Shown here: positions 21,233-31,003 of the stretch, piece after piece | Layout of the letters: every line of letters begins with the position of its first letter | How positions within the stretch are numbered: the first letter of the stretch is position 1 | NCBI GenBank assembly: GCA_029881035.1 | Contig: JAOUNI010000007.1 | Location: 1-64,000, forward strand | Reading direction: 5' to 3' | From: Gammaproteobacteria bacterium | GTDB taxonomy: Bacteria; Pseudomonadota; Gammaproteobacteria; SZUA-229 | Length of the DNA: 64,000 bases | Notes under the pieces: model-generated | Database searches by the model: none | Told to the model about the DNA's origin: nothing | The model's input: the letters and a program-made list of their open reading frames with translations, nothing else | Position numbers and translations under genes: made by a program

Positions 21233-24200
21233 TTAGGCGCTTCTTTTGCTTTTCCTGATAACAACCACCGTGCCGAAGGCGGTGAGCATTATGATGGCGG
21301 TAATCGGGTACTGCACTCCATAAACAACAGGTGTTAGCGCCCATTGGGTTAATATTTTCAGCGATTCGTGCCTGGATATCACATCTGCCACCGGTGGTGA
21401 CAGTCGGTAATAGGTCTTCACCAATAATCTCCCCAATGTATTGGTCAGAAGATATTCATCTCTGAATGCCCTCAATATTTTCACCTTGGGGGCAAGGTAG
21501 CTACCATAAGCGGCTGTAGCAATGAAGCAGCCACCGCCGTCTCCTGAGGGTGGGACATATTGGTATTTATATTGGAAAATGCCGGCACCTGAGGTGCCCG
21601 CGTAGAGGACATCTTTATCAGTTGGGTCAATTAACAGCGTACCAACCCAGATTGCATAATTATTGGCGATTAGTCCGGTGTTTATTGCAGACCAGTTAAC
21701 ACCACCGTCGACGCTTTTGAATACACCGCTATTAGGCGTGCCGGCATAAAGGATGGCAGGGTCATCAGCATCAATAACCAGGGCAGTAGGTGCTTCCCAT
21801 AAGCTATTATTATTAATAGTGATCCATGTGACTCCGCTATCGGTACTTTTAACTAGTACGCCGTATGGTGTTCCAGCGTATAGAGTAGATGATGTGACCG
21901 GATCCATCGTTAATGAGAAAATATTGCCGGAAATAATATTGCTCCAGTTAGTACCATAGTCCGTACTCTTGTAGAGCCCGCCAGCTCCATAAGCAGCACT
22001 TGCGGCGGCGTACACTATAGCGGGGTTTTCGGGGTCTATAACTATGTCAAAAAAACCATGGGTGGAGTTAATCAGGGACCAGTTTGCGCCGCCATCAATA
22101 CTCTTGTGTAGCCCAGCATGAGTCACACCGGCATAGAGTGTAGAAGGTGTTTTTGGGTCAATACTTAGTGTTAATACCCCTCCGCTGTAGTTGAGCCCAT
22201 TGTTAATGGTGAACCAGCTGCTGCCACCATCGATGCTCTTGCGTAGCCCATCGCTAATGGCATAAAGCGTCGTCGGGGTCACAGGGTCGATGATCTCGAC
22301 AGAACCGTTTCTCAGGGCATTATTGATGTTGAGCCAGTTGGTGCCACCATTGGTGCTTTTGAATACGCCAGTTGCGGAGCTGGTGAGAGTGGCGCTTGCG
22401 TACAGGGTAGTTGGCGTAACCGGGTCAATGGCCAGGACTTGTACATGGGGTGTTGTTGTATCTATGCCACTATTAAGGTTGGTCCAGCTGCTGCCACCAT
22501 CAGTGCTCTTTGATATTCCCCCGCTGTCGCTGCCAGCATAAAGGGTATTTGGAGTGTTGTAGTCTATGACAAGACTATTGATATTCCCGTAAGTGAGTCC
22601 GGTGATGGCCCAGTTAGCACCACTATCGGTGCTCTTGAATAAACCAGCAAGCGAGCTGGTGTATATCGTGCTCGGTGTAACAGGGTCAATGGTGAGACTT
22701 TTAATTTGCGTGTCGGTCAGGCCTGAATTGATCTGAGCCCAGTTAGCGCCACTATCGATGCTCTTGAATATACCGCCAGAGCCTGTGCTTGCATAAATAG
22801 TGCTCGGAGCCACAGGGTCAATGATCAGATGTTTTATATCTGGGAAGTTCAGACCGTTGCTGGTGTCAATGATGTTCCAGCTATTGCCACCATCGGTGCT
22901 TTTGAATGCCCAGCTGGAGGTGCCGGCATATAGAGTGTCTGGTGAGCCTGGATTAATTGCCAGGCTTTTGACCCGTGTGTCAGTCAGGCCGATACTGGTG
23001 GTTGACCAGAAAGCGCCACCATTAGTGCTTTTGAATATGCCATCAAAGGTGCCGGCGTAAAGGGTGGTCGGAGTAGCGGGATCAATAGCCAGACTTGTGA
23101 TATCAGTACTGGTCAGGCCGTTGTTTACGGTAGACCAGCTAACGCCACCATTGGTACTTTTGAATATTCCGCCCCCGGTCGTACCTGCGTAAAACGTCGT
23201 TGGGGTGACAGGGTCGACGGCAAGACATCTCACATCGGAAAAAGTTAAGCCTGCCTTGACTGACGACCAGCTGGCGCCGTTGTCGATACTTTTGAATGGG
23301 CCGTCATCTGTGCCAGTGTAAAACGTAGTTGGGACGGCAGGGTCTGAGATCAGTGTGGAAATAAATAGATGGTGCAGACCGTTGTTGATAGCGAACCAAC
23401 TAGCACCACTGTTGGCGGTTTTGAAGGCTCCACCGCCTGTTGTGCCTGTGTACAGAATGTTGGGGTCAACTGGGTCAATGGCAATGCTTCTTATGCCTAT
23501 ATTAGTCAGGCCCGTCGTATTGATTGCAGACCAGTTAGCGCCGCTATCCGTGCTTTTGAATATGCCGCCAACTAGTGTTCCAGCATAAAGCGTTGTAGGT
23601 ATGGTCGGGTCAATTGCGATACTTGTTATGTAAGTCTGGCTCAGGCCGTTATTGATAGCTGTCCAGCTCGCGCCACCATCGGTGGTTTTGAATACGCCGC
23701 CATACTCAGTGCCAACGTAAAGTGTCGTTGGCGTGACTGGATCAATGGTCAGGGCCTTTATAGTTTTGTTGGTAAGACCGGTATTGGTAGCAGTCCAGTT
23801 TGCACCACCATCAGTGCTTTTGAATATGCCTCCTCCGAAATCTATTGCAGCATAAAGAATTGTGGGTGTGGCGGGGTTAATAGCTAGCTTCTTGATGTAA
23901 TTGCTGCTTAGTCCATTATTTATGGCTGTCCAGTTTGCACCGCCATCGGTGCTTTTGAGTATGCCCTGATTTTCTGTTCCCGCGTAGAGGGTGGATGTCG
24001 TAGCAGGATTAATGACTAGAGACCGGGTAGAGATGTGGTTATTGATGAGCGTCCAGCTTGCGCCACCATCGGTACTTTTGAATGCACCATTATATTTGGC
24101 GACATACAGGGTGGTTGTGACCGATGGGTCAATAGCTATATCTCGAATACCAGTGACGCCACCTGGATAAAGATTGCCTATTCCGTTACTAATTGCAGAC

Positions 24201-24418
24201 CAGCCTGCGCCACCATCAGTACTTTTGAATACGCCGCCATTTGTCAATCCTGCGTAGATGGTGGATGTTGAGAAAGGATCAATGGTCAGAGCCTCAATAG
24301 TGCCACCGGGTGGGCCAGTGCTGGTCCATTTATTTATACCGGCAGAGGACTCAGTGGGTATTAATATATCCATCAAAACCAAAACAGTAAACAAACAAAT
24401 CAGAGTTTGTTTTTTCAT
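21233..24418 (-). CDS. Secreted BNR/propeller-like repeat protein with C-terminal CFI-box-like motif and TM helix
   Basis: 1061 aa with signal peptide; about 20 imperfect repeats of the form [42 protein letters not shown]; C-terminus [28 protein letters not shown]...[19 protein letters not shown] plus TM and basic RKSKRSA tail. Confidence 0.82.
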   Translation of the reverse strand: MKKQTLICLFTVLVLMDILIPTESSAGINKWTSTGPPGGTIEALTIDPFSTSTIYAGLTNGGVFKSTDGGAGWSAISNGIGNLYPGGVTGIRDIAIDPSVTTTLYVAKYNGAFKSTDGGASWTLINNHISTRSLVINPATTSTLYAGTENQGILKSTDGGANWTAINNGLSSNYIKKLAINPATPTILYAAIDFGGGIFKSTDGGANWTATNTGLTNKTIKALTIDPVTPTTLYVGTEYGGVFKTTDGGASWTAINNGLSQTYITSIAIDPTIPTTLYAGTLVGGIFKSTDSGANWSAINTTGLTNIGIRSIAIDPVDPNILYTGTTGGGAFKTANSGASWFAINNGLHHLFISTLISDPAVPTTFYTGTDDGPFKSIDNGASWSSVKAGLTFSDVRCLAVDPVTPTTFYAGTTGGGIFKSTNGGVSWSTVNNGLTSTDITSLAIDPATPTTLYAGTFDGIFKSTNGGAFWSTTSIGLTDTRVKSLAINPGSPDTLYAGTSSWAFKSTDGGNSWNIIDTSNGLNFPDIKHLIIDPVAPSTIYASTGSGGIFKSIDSGANWAQINSGLTDTQIKSLTIDPVTPSTIYTSSLAGLFKSTDSGANWAITGLTYGNINSLVIDYNTPNTLYAGSDSGGISKSTDGGSSWTNLNSGIDTTTPHVQVLAIDPVTPTTLYASATLTSSATGVFKSTNGGTNWLNINNALRNGSVEIIDPVTPTTLYAISDGLRKSIDGGSSWFTINNGLNYSGGVLTLSIDPKTPSTLYAGVTHAGLHKSIDGGANWSLINSTHGFFDIVIDPENPAIVYAAASAAYGAGGLYKSTDYGTNWSNIISGNIFSLTMDPVTSSTLYAGTPYGVLVKSTDSGVTWITINNNSLWEAPTALVIDADDPAILYAGTPNSGVFKSVDGGVNWSAINTGLIANNYAIWVGTLLIDPTDKDVLYAGTSGAGIFQYKYQYVPPSGDGGGCFIATAAYGSYLAPKVKILRAFRDEYLLTNTLGRLLVKTYYRLSPPVADVISRHESLKILTQWALTPVVYGVQYPITAIIMLTAFGTVVVIRKSKRSA

Positions 24419-24552
24419 ATTTGCCCACTCCTCAGTTAATAATATGCTTCCTAACTAAGGGAAATCAAGGTTACGTTTCATGTGTTGAGTTATTAATGAA
24501 ATGCTGAATTTATAGTGAATTTGGGAATGCTAGTAAACGCTATAATTAGCGC

Positions 24553-25563
24553 ATGAACGCTCAACTTGCTGTCCTGCTGCCTTTCTATAATTCTGCTTCC
24601 ACTCTGGTAGAAACCCTCGACTCCATTCTGGCTCAAACTTTCCAGGACTTCGTACTGATTGCGGTGGATGACGGTAGCACCGACAATTCCTGCGACATCG
24701 TGCGTGACTACATGAAACAGGATAATCGTATCGAACTACTGCAAATGGAACATCAGGGTGTGGTCGGTGCAATGAACCATGCAATGGATAACTGTACGGC
24801 CCCCGTTTGTGCGCGCATGGACGCCGATGACATCATGGCACCCGAGCGGCTGGCGTTACAGTTCGATTATTTGCAGGCGAACCCTGATATTGCACTGGTT
24901 GGCAGCCGCGTGCGGGTATTTCCGGAAGAAATCATCCAGGATGGCTTCCACGAATACATCCGCTGGCAGAATGACTGCATTACACCGCAGCAGATTGCGG
25001 ACAATATTTATGTCGAGCTGCCGATTGTCAATCCTTCTATCTGTTTTCGTCGTGAGCTGGTGCTGGGTGTGGGTGGCTATCATGATGGTGATTTTCCTGA
25101 GGATTATGAATTGCTGCTACGATTGCATCAATATGGTTATCAAATGGCGAAGCTGCCTGATGTGCTGTTGCACTGGCGCGACGGTGATGATCGCCTGACT
25201 CGTACTGATCAGCGTTATTCACGTGCTGCATTTGATCGGATTCGTGCAGTTTATCTGGCAAAAGATCCTCGTTTGCAGCAGGGGCGACCAATTGCCTACT
25301 GGGGAGCCGGACGTGCTACACGTAGACGTACGGAACATCTTATTAGTCATGGTCATATGCCGCATGTCTGGATCGATATTGATCCGAGTAAAATAGGCAA
25401 GATTTATCAGGGTGCGGAGGTGGTGGCGCCGCACTGGCTGGAACAGGGCGAAAAGCCGTTTGTGCTCAGTTATGTCAGCAATCATGGCGCTCAGGCGCTG
25501 ATTGCTCGTGATCTTGAGGGTAGAGGATATCGCAAAGGCATTGATTATTTGATGGTGGGGTGA
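24553..25563 (+). CDS. Family 2 glycosyltransferase with extra C-terminal domain
   Basis: AVLLPFYNSASTLVETLDSILAQTFQDFVLIAVDDGSTDNS; ARMDADDIMAPERL; C-terminal WGAGRATRRRTEHLISHGHMPHVWIDIDPSKIG. Confidence 0.85.
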   Translation: MNAQLAVLLPFYNSASTLVETLDSILAQTFQDFVLIAVDDGSTDNSCDIVRDYMKQDNRIELLQMEHQGVVGAMNHAMDNCTAPVCARMDADDIMAPERLALQFDYLQANPDIALVGSRVRVFPEEIIQDGFHEYIRWQNDCITPQQIADNIYVELPIVNPSICFRRELVLGVGGYHDGDFPEDYELLLRLHQYGYQMAKLPDVLLHWRDGDDRLTRTDQRYSRAAFDRIRAVYLAKDPRLQQGRPIAYWGAGRATRRRTEHLISHGHMPHVWIDIDPSKIGKIYQGAEVVAPHWLEQGEKPFVLSYVSNHGAQALIARDLEGRGYRKGIDYLMVG

Positions 25564-25756
25564 CCGGGTTCGGTTCCTGCGGCCTTGTCAGGAGTTCAGG
25601 TTCTCATAAATCAATGAGATAGCGATGGTGGCCGAGGTCTATTTTTTGCTCATATAGAAGTTCCATATTGTTTTGAAATAACGTAGAATACGCGGCTCGC
25701 TGAGGGCTGGTATTTATTTGGCGGCCTTTTAACTGATATATATTAGAGATTTACAC

Positions 25757-26011
25757 ATGGTAACGATTCGTTTATCCAGAGGCGGCAGCAAGAAGAAGCC
25801 GTTCTATCATTTTGATGTTAAAGATTCTCGTCGTTCACGCGATGGTCGTTATATCGAACGTTTGGGTTTTTTCAACCCAGGTGCTCGTGGCGGTGAAGAG
25901 CGTCTGATGGTTGATCTTGAGCGCGTTGCGCACTGGTCAGGTGTTGGCGCACAGACATCCGATCGTGTAGCTAGTCTGCTTGTAGAGGCTCGTAAAAACG
26001 TAGCCGCTTGA
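25757..26011 (+). CDS. rpsP: 30S ribosomal protein S16
   Basis: [41 protein letters not shown]. Confidence 0.98.
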   Translation: MVTIRLSRGGSKKKPFYHFDVKDSRRSRDGRYIERLGFFNPGARGGEERLMVDLERVAHWSGVGAQTSDRVASLLVEARKNVAA

Positions 26012-26032
26012 TTTATAAGTATTTTCTGATTC

Positions 26033-26557
26033 GTGTTGGAGAATAATGAGAAGATACTTGTAGGTAAAATTAGCGGCCTTCACGGAGTGAAGGGCTGGGT
26101 TAAAGTATTTTCGGATACCGATCCAAGAGATGGAATCACAAAATACAGGTCCTGGCTTTTACAGCTTCCCAACGCCAATGCAGGGCAATGGTGTGAGATC
26201 AAGCTAGAAGGGGGGCGTAGTCAGGCTAAAACGGTGATTGCCAAGCTTGAAGGTTATGATGACAGGGATGAGGCTATGCAGTTGGTTGGAGCGCGTATCG
26301 CGATTAACCCTGATCAGCTAAAACCTCTGGATGAAGATGAATTTTACTGGCGAGACCTGATTGGTCTGCGCGTAGTCAACCAGCAGAATATTGAGCTGGG
26401 AGTGGTAGATAGATTATTTGAGACTGGTGCAAATGATGTGCTGGTCGTTAAAGATGAGACGCAGGAGCGACTGATTCCATGGACACTGGGGTATGCGGTG
26501 CTTGAAGTTGATACCGAGCAGGGCGTTATTCAGGTTGACTGGGACGAAGATTTTTAA
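26033..26557 (+). CDS. rimM: Ribosome maturation factor RimM
   Basis: VGKISGLHGVKGWVKVFSDTDP; FYWRDLIGLRVVN; between rpsP and trmD. Confidence 0.96.
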   Translation: MLENNEKILVGKISGLHGVKGWVKVFSDTDPRDGITKYRSWLLQLPNANAGQWCEIKLEGGRSQAKTVIAKLEGYDDRDEAMQLVGARIAINPDQLKPLDEDEFYWRDLIGLRVVNQQNIELGVVDRLFETGANDVLVVKDETQERLIPWTLGYAVLEVDTEQGVIQVDWDEDF

Positions 26558-26588
26558 AGATTGAAAGTTGGTGAAACGAGGTACGATC

Positions 26589-27347
26589 ATGCATTTTCAT
26601 GTCATTACCTTGTTCCCCGAAATGATCGAACAGATGTGTGAATTCGGCATTTTGGGGCGGGCCATCAAACGGGGCATTGTTAAGCTCAGTTGCTGGAACC
26701 CGAGGGACTTCACGCAGGATCGCCATCGTACTGTCGATGACCGGCCTTACGGTGGTGGTCCCGGAATGCTGATGAAAGTACAGCCGCTGGTGGATGCAAT
26801 CAACGCAGCCAAACAACAGGCTGGAGAAGAAGCCAGAGTGATCTATCTCAGTCCGCAAGGGCAGCTTCTGAATCAGCAGGCAGTCATGAAAATGGCTGAG
26901 AAGCCCGAACAGAAGCAGTTGATTTTGATTGCCGGCCGTTATGAAGGCATCGACGAGCGCTTGATCAAGCAGTGTGTCGATGAGGAATGGTCAGTCGGTG
27001 ATTATGTGCTCAGCGGTGGTGAAATGCCCGCTTTGATAGTTATAGATGCCGTCGCAAGGATGTTGCCGGATGTTCTGGGTGATGCAGATTCTGCGCAACA
27101 GGACTCGTTCATGGAAGGGCTGCTGGATTGCCCGCACTATACGCGACCGGAGGAAGTGAATGGTCAGGCGGTGCCGGAAGTTTTGTTAGGCGGAGATCAT
27201 AAAGCAATTGATCGTTGGCGAAAGAAGCAGGCACTGGGAAGAACCTGGTTGCGTCGGCCGGATTTACTGGACAAGCTGCAACTGAACGATGAGCAAAAAC
27301 AATGGTTGGCCGAGTTTCAGCAGGAACACGAACAATCTGAACACTGA
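26589..27347 (+). CDS. trmD: tRNA (guanine-N1)-methyltransferase
   Basis: [67 protein letters not shown]. Start at ATG 26589. Confidence 0.98.
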   Translation: MHFHVITLFPEMIEQMCEFGILGRAIKRGIVKLSCWNPRDFTQDRHRTVDDRPYGGGPGMLMKVQPLVDAINAAKQQAGEEARVIYLSPQGQLLNQQAVMKMAEKPEQKQLILIAGRYEGIDERLIKQCVDEEWSVGDYVLSGGEMPALIVIDAVARMLPDVLGDADSAQQDSFMEGLLDCPHYTRPEEVNGQAVPEVLLGGDHKAIDRWRKKQALGRTWLRRPDLLDKLQLNDEQKQWLAEFQQEHEQSEH

Positions 27348-27419
27348 ATTTTTGATTTAAATAGAGCAACGCCTAGCAGGTGTCGCCGAATAGCGGAAAA
27401 GAACGCGGAGTAAAAAATT

Positions 27420-27764
27420 ATGAGCAATATTATTCAACAGCTCGAACAGGAACAAATGGGTCGTGAACTTCCACACTTCTCTCCAGGTGACACTGTCGTT
27501 GTTCAGGTACGTGTACAGGAAGGTGATCGTGAGCGTTTACAGGCTTTCGAGGGCATTTGTATCGCCAAACGTAACCGTGGCATGAATTCAGCATTCACCG
27601 TCCGTAAAATTTCTCACGGTGAAGGCGTAGAGCGTGTTTTCCAGTCTTACAGCCATGGTGTTGCCGGTGTTGAAGTCAAACGTCGCGGTAAAGTACGTCG
27701 TGCCAAACTGTACTACCTGCGTGGACTGACTGGAAAGGCGGCACGCATCAAGGAAAAATTGTAA
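27420..27764 (+). CDS. rplS: 50S ribosomal protein L19
   Basis: [51 protein letters not shown]. Confidence 0.98.
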   Translation: MSNIIQQLEQEQMGRELPHFSPGDTVVVQVRVQEGDRERLQAFEGICIAKRNRGMNSAFTVRKISHGEGVERVFQSYSHGVAGVEVKRRGKVRRAKLYYLRGLTGKAARIKEKL

Positions 27765-27797
27765 GCCGTTACAGGTCTGCAATAGATTCCAGTTATC

Positions 27798-27826
27798 AGT
27801 GGCCCTCTTCAGGGCCACTTTTTTTG
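27798..27826 (+). terminator. Rho-independent terminator after rplS
   Basis: agtggccctcttcagggccacttttttt: 9-bp stem plus T-run. Confidence 0.88.
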
Positions 27827-27881
27827 CCCGTGTATTATTGATCTGGGGAAATATTTTTTGCGGCGGAGTAAACTGCGACTT

Positions 27882-29792
27882 ATGAAATTGCATGCTGCGA
27901 AAAAGACTATTCTGATTTTACTTCTGTTGATGACGGGTTTATCAACAGTGTCAGGTTATGCGGATGATGCATTACCTCTTCCTCTTGAAAATGTTTTCGA
28001 ACTGGATGCCGTTAATGAATCAGCTGTTGTATTCCATTCACTAGAACAAATGGATGAGCTAGTTAGTCTGGGGATGCCTGCTCTGGCATTGCGCCTGCTA
28101 ACACGTGAACAAACTAACTGGCCAACGTACTCTTCCGATTGGTATGCTTTTGAACGAAAGCATATAACATTATTAGTTGCACTGGATGATTGGCGGCAGG
28201 TGATTGATCGTACTGAATTGTTATTGAAAAATGAAATTCAAGTTCAACAAATGCCCATGCAAATTTTTAGATGGTTCAGTACTCAACAGGTTATTGCAAG
28301 GCTGAGACTCGGGCAGGCAGAGGTAGCCTTGTCACAACTTAGAAATTTACTCTGGCATCCGTCACAGGTGGATTCCGAGCAGAATGATTCAGATATTATT
28401 GCACTCTGGCGACGGCTGGTGATTCGCACTTATCTGGCGATGAATGCCGATGATAATGCGCAAAAAGCCCTGCTTCGTTATCAGTATGATTACAGAAGTA
28501 ATCACCAAAATCTAAATATAGAGTGGCGTTTATTGCGAGCACGTTCACTATTGCGTACCGGCCATGCAGAAGAAGTTGTTGTTTTGCTCTCAGATTCAAA
28601 AAATCACACTGCACAGGCGTTGCGCTTGCTCGCTGCTGTAAGGTCACGGCCTGATAATTCAGAGCTGTATACGCAGGAAGCACAGGCTTATATCAATAAT
28701 TCGAAATTGAACAAGGGCGAGTTATGGGCTTATCAATATGTAATATACCAAGCACTGCTTGTGCAAAAAAAATTAAGCGAAGCTACGCAGGTGCTCAAAG
28801 ATCTATTAATTATGCCCGAAACCTATTTTTTACTGGGTGAAGAATTTGTTATTAGTAGCGATGATTTATGGAAGTTGTATGAAACTATAGGAATGCAAAC
28901 AGGGAATCATTCAAAGTTGCTATTGGGTGATGACCTGTCCTGGTATAACAAGGCAAATGAGTTACGGGAAAAAAATACTGTTGAGGCTTTGGGCCTTTAT
29001 GTGGTGTTGGCATTTAATGCTAGCGATGCAAGTAAACAACTAATGGCACATAGGGAGATTGTGGCCTTGTTGCAAAAAGATAAAAATGGTCTTGAGCTTA
29101 TTAATCAGTTGTATCTACATGGTGCAGCGATTGATTCGCTGGAGAGTTTGCCGCTGGAAGTACGTTATAGCTTGATAGATTATGCATTATCAAAAAGTGA
29201 CATGAAATTAGCGGTACGTTTAATGCAAAGTGTGCAGCAGCCACCTCAAGGGCAGGATGGTTTTTCCTGGGCTATGCGTAAGGCCAGGGTGATGGTGCTG
29301 GAAGGCGCTTACGTGGAAGGCGAAACCGTGCTGGTAAATACACTGCAGAAAGTCGAGCAGATTACACAAGACCAGCTTGACCAGTTTTTACAGGTGATAT
29401 TTGATTTGCAGGCTGTCTATCGTCATCAGCAAGTGCTGGCATTACTGGACTCGCTAAAACCGGAATGGATGAATGAAGATATTCATCGTGAGTTATTCTT
29501 CTGGAAAGCTGAATCTTATTCGGCGCTTGAGCAGTATGACCGGGCTGCCTGGTCATATTTGAAATCGGCACAACTGGCTGACCAATCGCAAGCTGATTTA
29601 TGGGCGCAATCGGCGCGATTCAAAGCGGCAGGAACATTGGTTAAGGCGGGTTTGTATGATGATGCTCAGGTTATTTATAGCCGATTATTAGAGAGCACCG
29701 CCTCTGAGTCAAGAAAGTCTGCGATCAAGCAGGAGCTACAGCAAATTCATTTATTGCGCAATGCAGAAAAGAACAAAACAGATGCGCTCTGA
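27882..29792 (+). CDS. Exported TPR-like hypothetical protein
   Basis: Long ORF with signal peptide (KKTILILLLLMTGLSTVSGYADD) and helical repeat character (SALEQYDRAAWSYLKSAQLADQSQADLWAQSA). Start taken at ATG 27882; the ORF track starts at TTG 27858. Confidence 0.65.
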   Translation: MKLHAAKKTILILLLLMTGLSTVSGYADDALPLPLENVFELDAVNESAVVFHSLEQMDELVSLGMPALALRLLTREQTNWPTYSSDWYAFERKHITLLVALDDWRQVIDRTELLLKNEIQVQQMPMQIFRWFSTQQVIARLRLGQAEVALSQLRNLLWHPSQVDSEQNDSDIIALWRRLVIRTYLAMNADDNAQKALLRYQYDYRSNHQNLNIEWRLLRARSLLRTGHAEEVVVLLSDSKNHTAQALRLLAAVRSRPDNSELYTQEAQAYINNSKLNKGELWAYQYVIYQALLVQKKLSEATQVLKDLLIMPETYFLLGEEFVISSDDLWKLYETIGMQTGNHSKLLLGDDLSWYNKANELREKNTVEALGLYVVLAFNASDASKQLMAHREIVALLQKDKNGLELINQLYLHGAAIDSLESLPLEVRYSLIDYALSKSDMKLAVRLMQSVQQPPQGQDGFSWAMRKARVMVLEGAYVEGETVLVNTLQKVEQITQDQLDQFLQVIFDLQAVYRHQQVLALLDSLKPEWMNEDIHRELFFWKAESYSALEQYDRAAWSYLKSAQLADQSQADLWAQSARFKAAGTLVKAGLYDDAQVIYSRLLESTASESRKSAIKQELQQIHLLRNAEKNKTDAL

Positions 29793-30255
29793 AAACGTAG
29801 TCATCCAGACACCGTTTACAACAATGAGGCTGGTATTCGAATCAGATGTCCTGATGAGTGTTGATTTTTTCACGCAGGAGAAATTGTCATCGCCTGTATC
29901 ACTGGCGGCTAAAAAGGCCTGCCAGCAGATTGATGCTTATTGTTCGAAGCAGTTAGCCAATTTAAAGTTTAATATTGAGCTACAGGCAGAAGGCACGCCA
30001 TTCCAGCAAACAGTCTGGCGAGCTTTGCAGCAAATACCCGCTGGCCAGGTAATGACTTATGGTCAACTGGCGCAGCAATTAAATACCTCGGCAAGAGCAG
30101 TGGGTAACGCCTGTCGTGCCAACCCGATTCCTCTGGTGATTCCCTGTCATCGAGTTGTTTCAAAGTCAAGTTTAGGTGGTTTTTCAGGTAGTCGGGATGG
30201 TGCTCCTGTAGAAATTAAAGCGTGGTTACTTGAGCATGAAGGTGTGTCTATATAA
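29761..30255 (+). CDS. ogt: Methylated-DNA--protein-cysteine methyltransferase
   Basis: PFQQTVWRALQQIPAGQVMTYGQLAQ; NPIPLVIPCHRVVSKSSLGGFSG (PCHRV active site). Confidence 0.93.
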   Translation: MQKRTKQMRSENVVIQTPFTTMRLVFESDVLMSVDFFTQEKLSSPVSLAAKKACQQIDAYCSKQLANLKFNIELQAEGTPFQQTVWRALQQIPAGQVMTYGQLAQQLNTSARAVGNACRANPIPLVIPCHRVVSKSSLGGFSGSRDGAPVEIKAWLLEHEGVSI

Positions 30256-30359
30256 CTATTAGCAGAGCGTACTTTTTGATATAAAGAAGGCTCGTTAATA
30301 GCTGTCAGTAGTGGTTTAATTTACAATGGTCGTTTCTACTCACTTTCTTTATTTTTCTC

Positions 30360-30962
30360 ATGCATCACTCATTAAATAGTGAAATTGTTCTAGCTTCAGC
30401 CTCACCGAGGCGGCTGGAGTTGCTGCAACAAATCGGCGTTCGAGCTCTGGTCAAACCAGTGCCTGTTGAGGAAGTTTTCCTGGTCGGAGAGTTGCCATTA
30501 GAGTTTGTGCAGCGCCTGGCTCTGGAGAAGGCCAGGCATGGTTTTGAACTAATGTCCCAACAGGGCATCGAATTGCCGGTTTTAGGTTCAGATACCATCG
30601 TCGAGCTAGATGGTGAAGTGTTCGGTAAACCCGCAGATAGTGAGCAGGCGAAGTCAATGTTAGCTAAACTCTCAGGGAGGGTTCATAACGTGTATACAGC
30701 AGTGGTCATTAAGACAGTAAATGCTGAATATTCAGCTTTGAGTAGCAGCCAGGTTGAGTTTTCAGTGCTTTCAGATGAGATGATTGAGGAGTATGTGGCT
30801 ACCGGTGAATCAATGGATAAGGCGGGAGCTTATGCTATTCAGGGCATGGCGGCCCGGTTTGTGAAAAATTTAAATGGGAGCTACTCGGGTGTGATGGGCT
30901 TGCCACTATTTGAGACTGCGCAATTGCTGGCAAAAGCACAGGTAAATCTCTCTGAGCAATAG
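30360..30962 (+). CDS. maf: Maf family nucleotide pyrophosphatase
   Basis: IVLASASPRRLELLQQIGV; VLGSDTIVELDGEVFGKP; DKAGAYAIQGMAARFV. Confidence 0.95.
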   Translation: MHHSLNSEIVLASASPRRLELLQQIGVRALVKPVPVEEVFLVGELPLEFVQRLALEKARHGFELMSQQGIELPVLGSDTIVELDGEVFGKPADSEQAKSMLAKLSGRVHNVYTAVVIKTVNAEYSALSSSQVEFSVLSDEMIEEYVATGESMDKAGAYAIQGMAARFVKNLNGSYSGVMGLPLFETAQLLAKAQVNLSEQ

Positions 30963-31003
30963 AGATGAATGTAAATAATAGTTTTTAAATCAGAAGAAGA
31001 ATA

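Noticed and set aside
21233-24418. Possible CRISPR-like array because of regularly spaced near-identical blocks
   Set aside because: Spacing (~130 bp) is too long, repeats diverge gradually, and the whole region is one open frame with signal peptide and C-terminal anchor.
21753-24458. Series of + strand ORFs inside the repeat-protein region
   Set aside because: Antisense frames kept open by the periodic composition of the repeat gene; the repeated LLxxxQLAPxxVLLNxPP translation is a by-product of the sense repeats.
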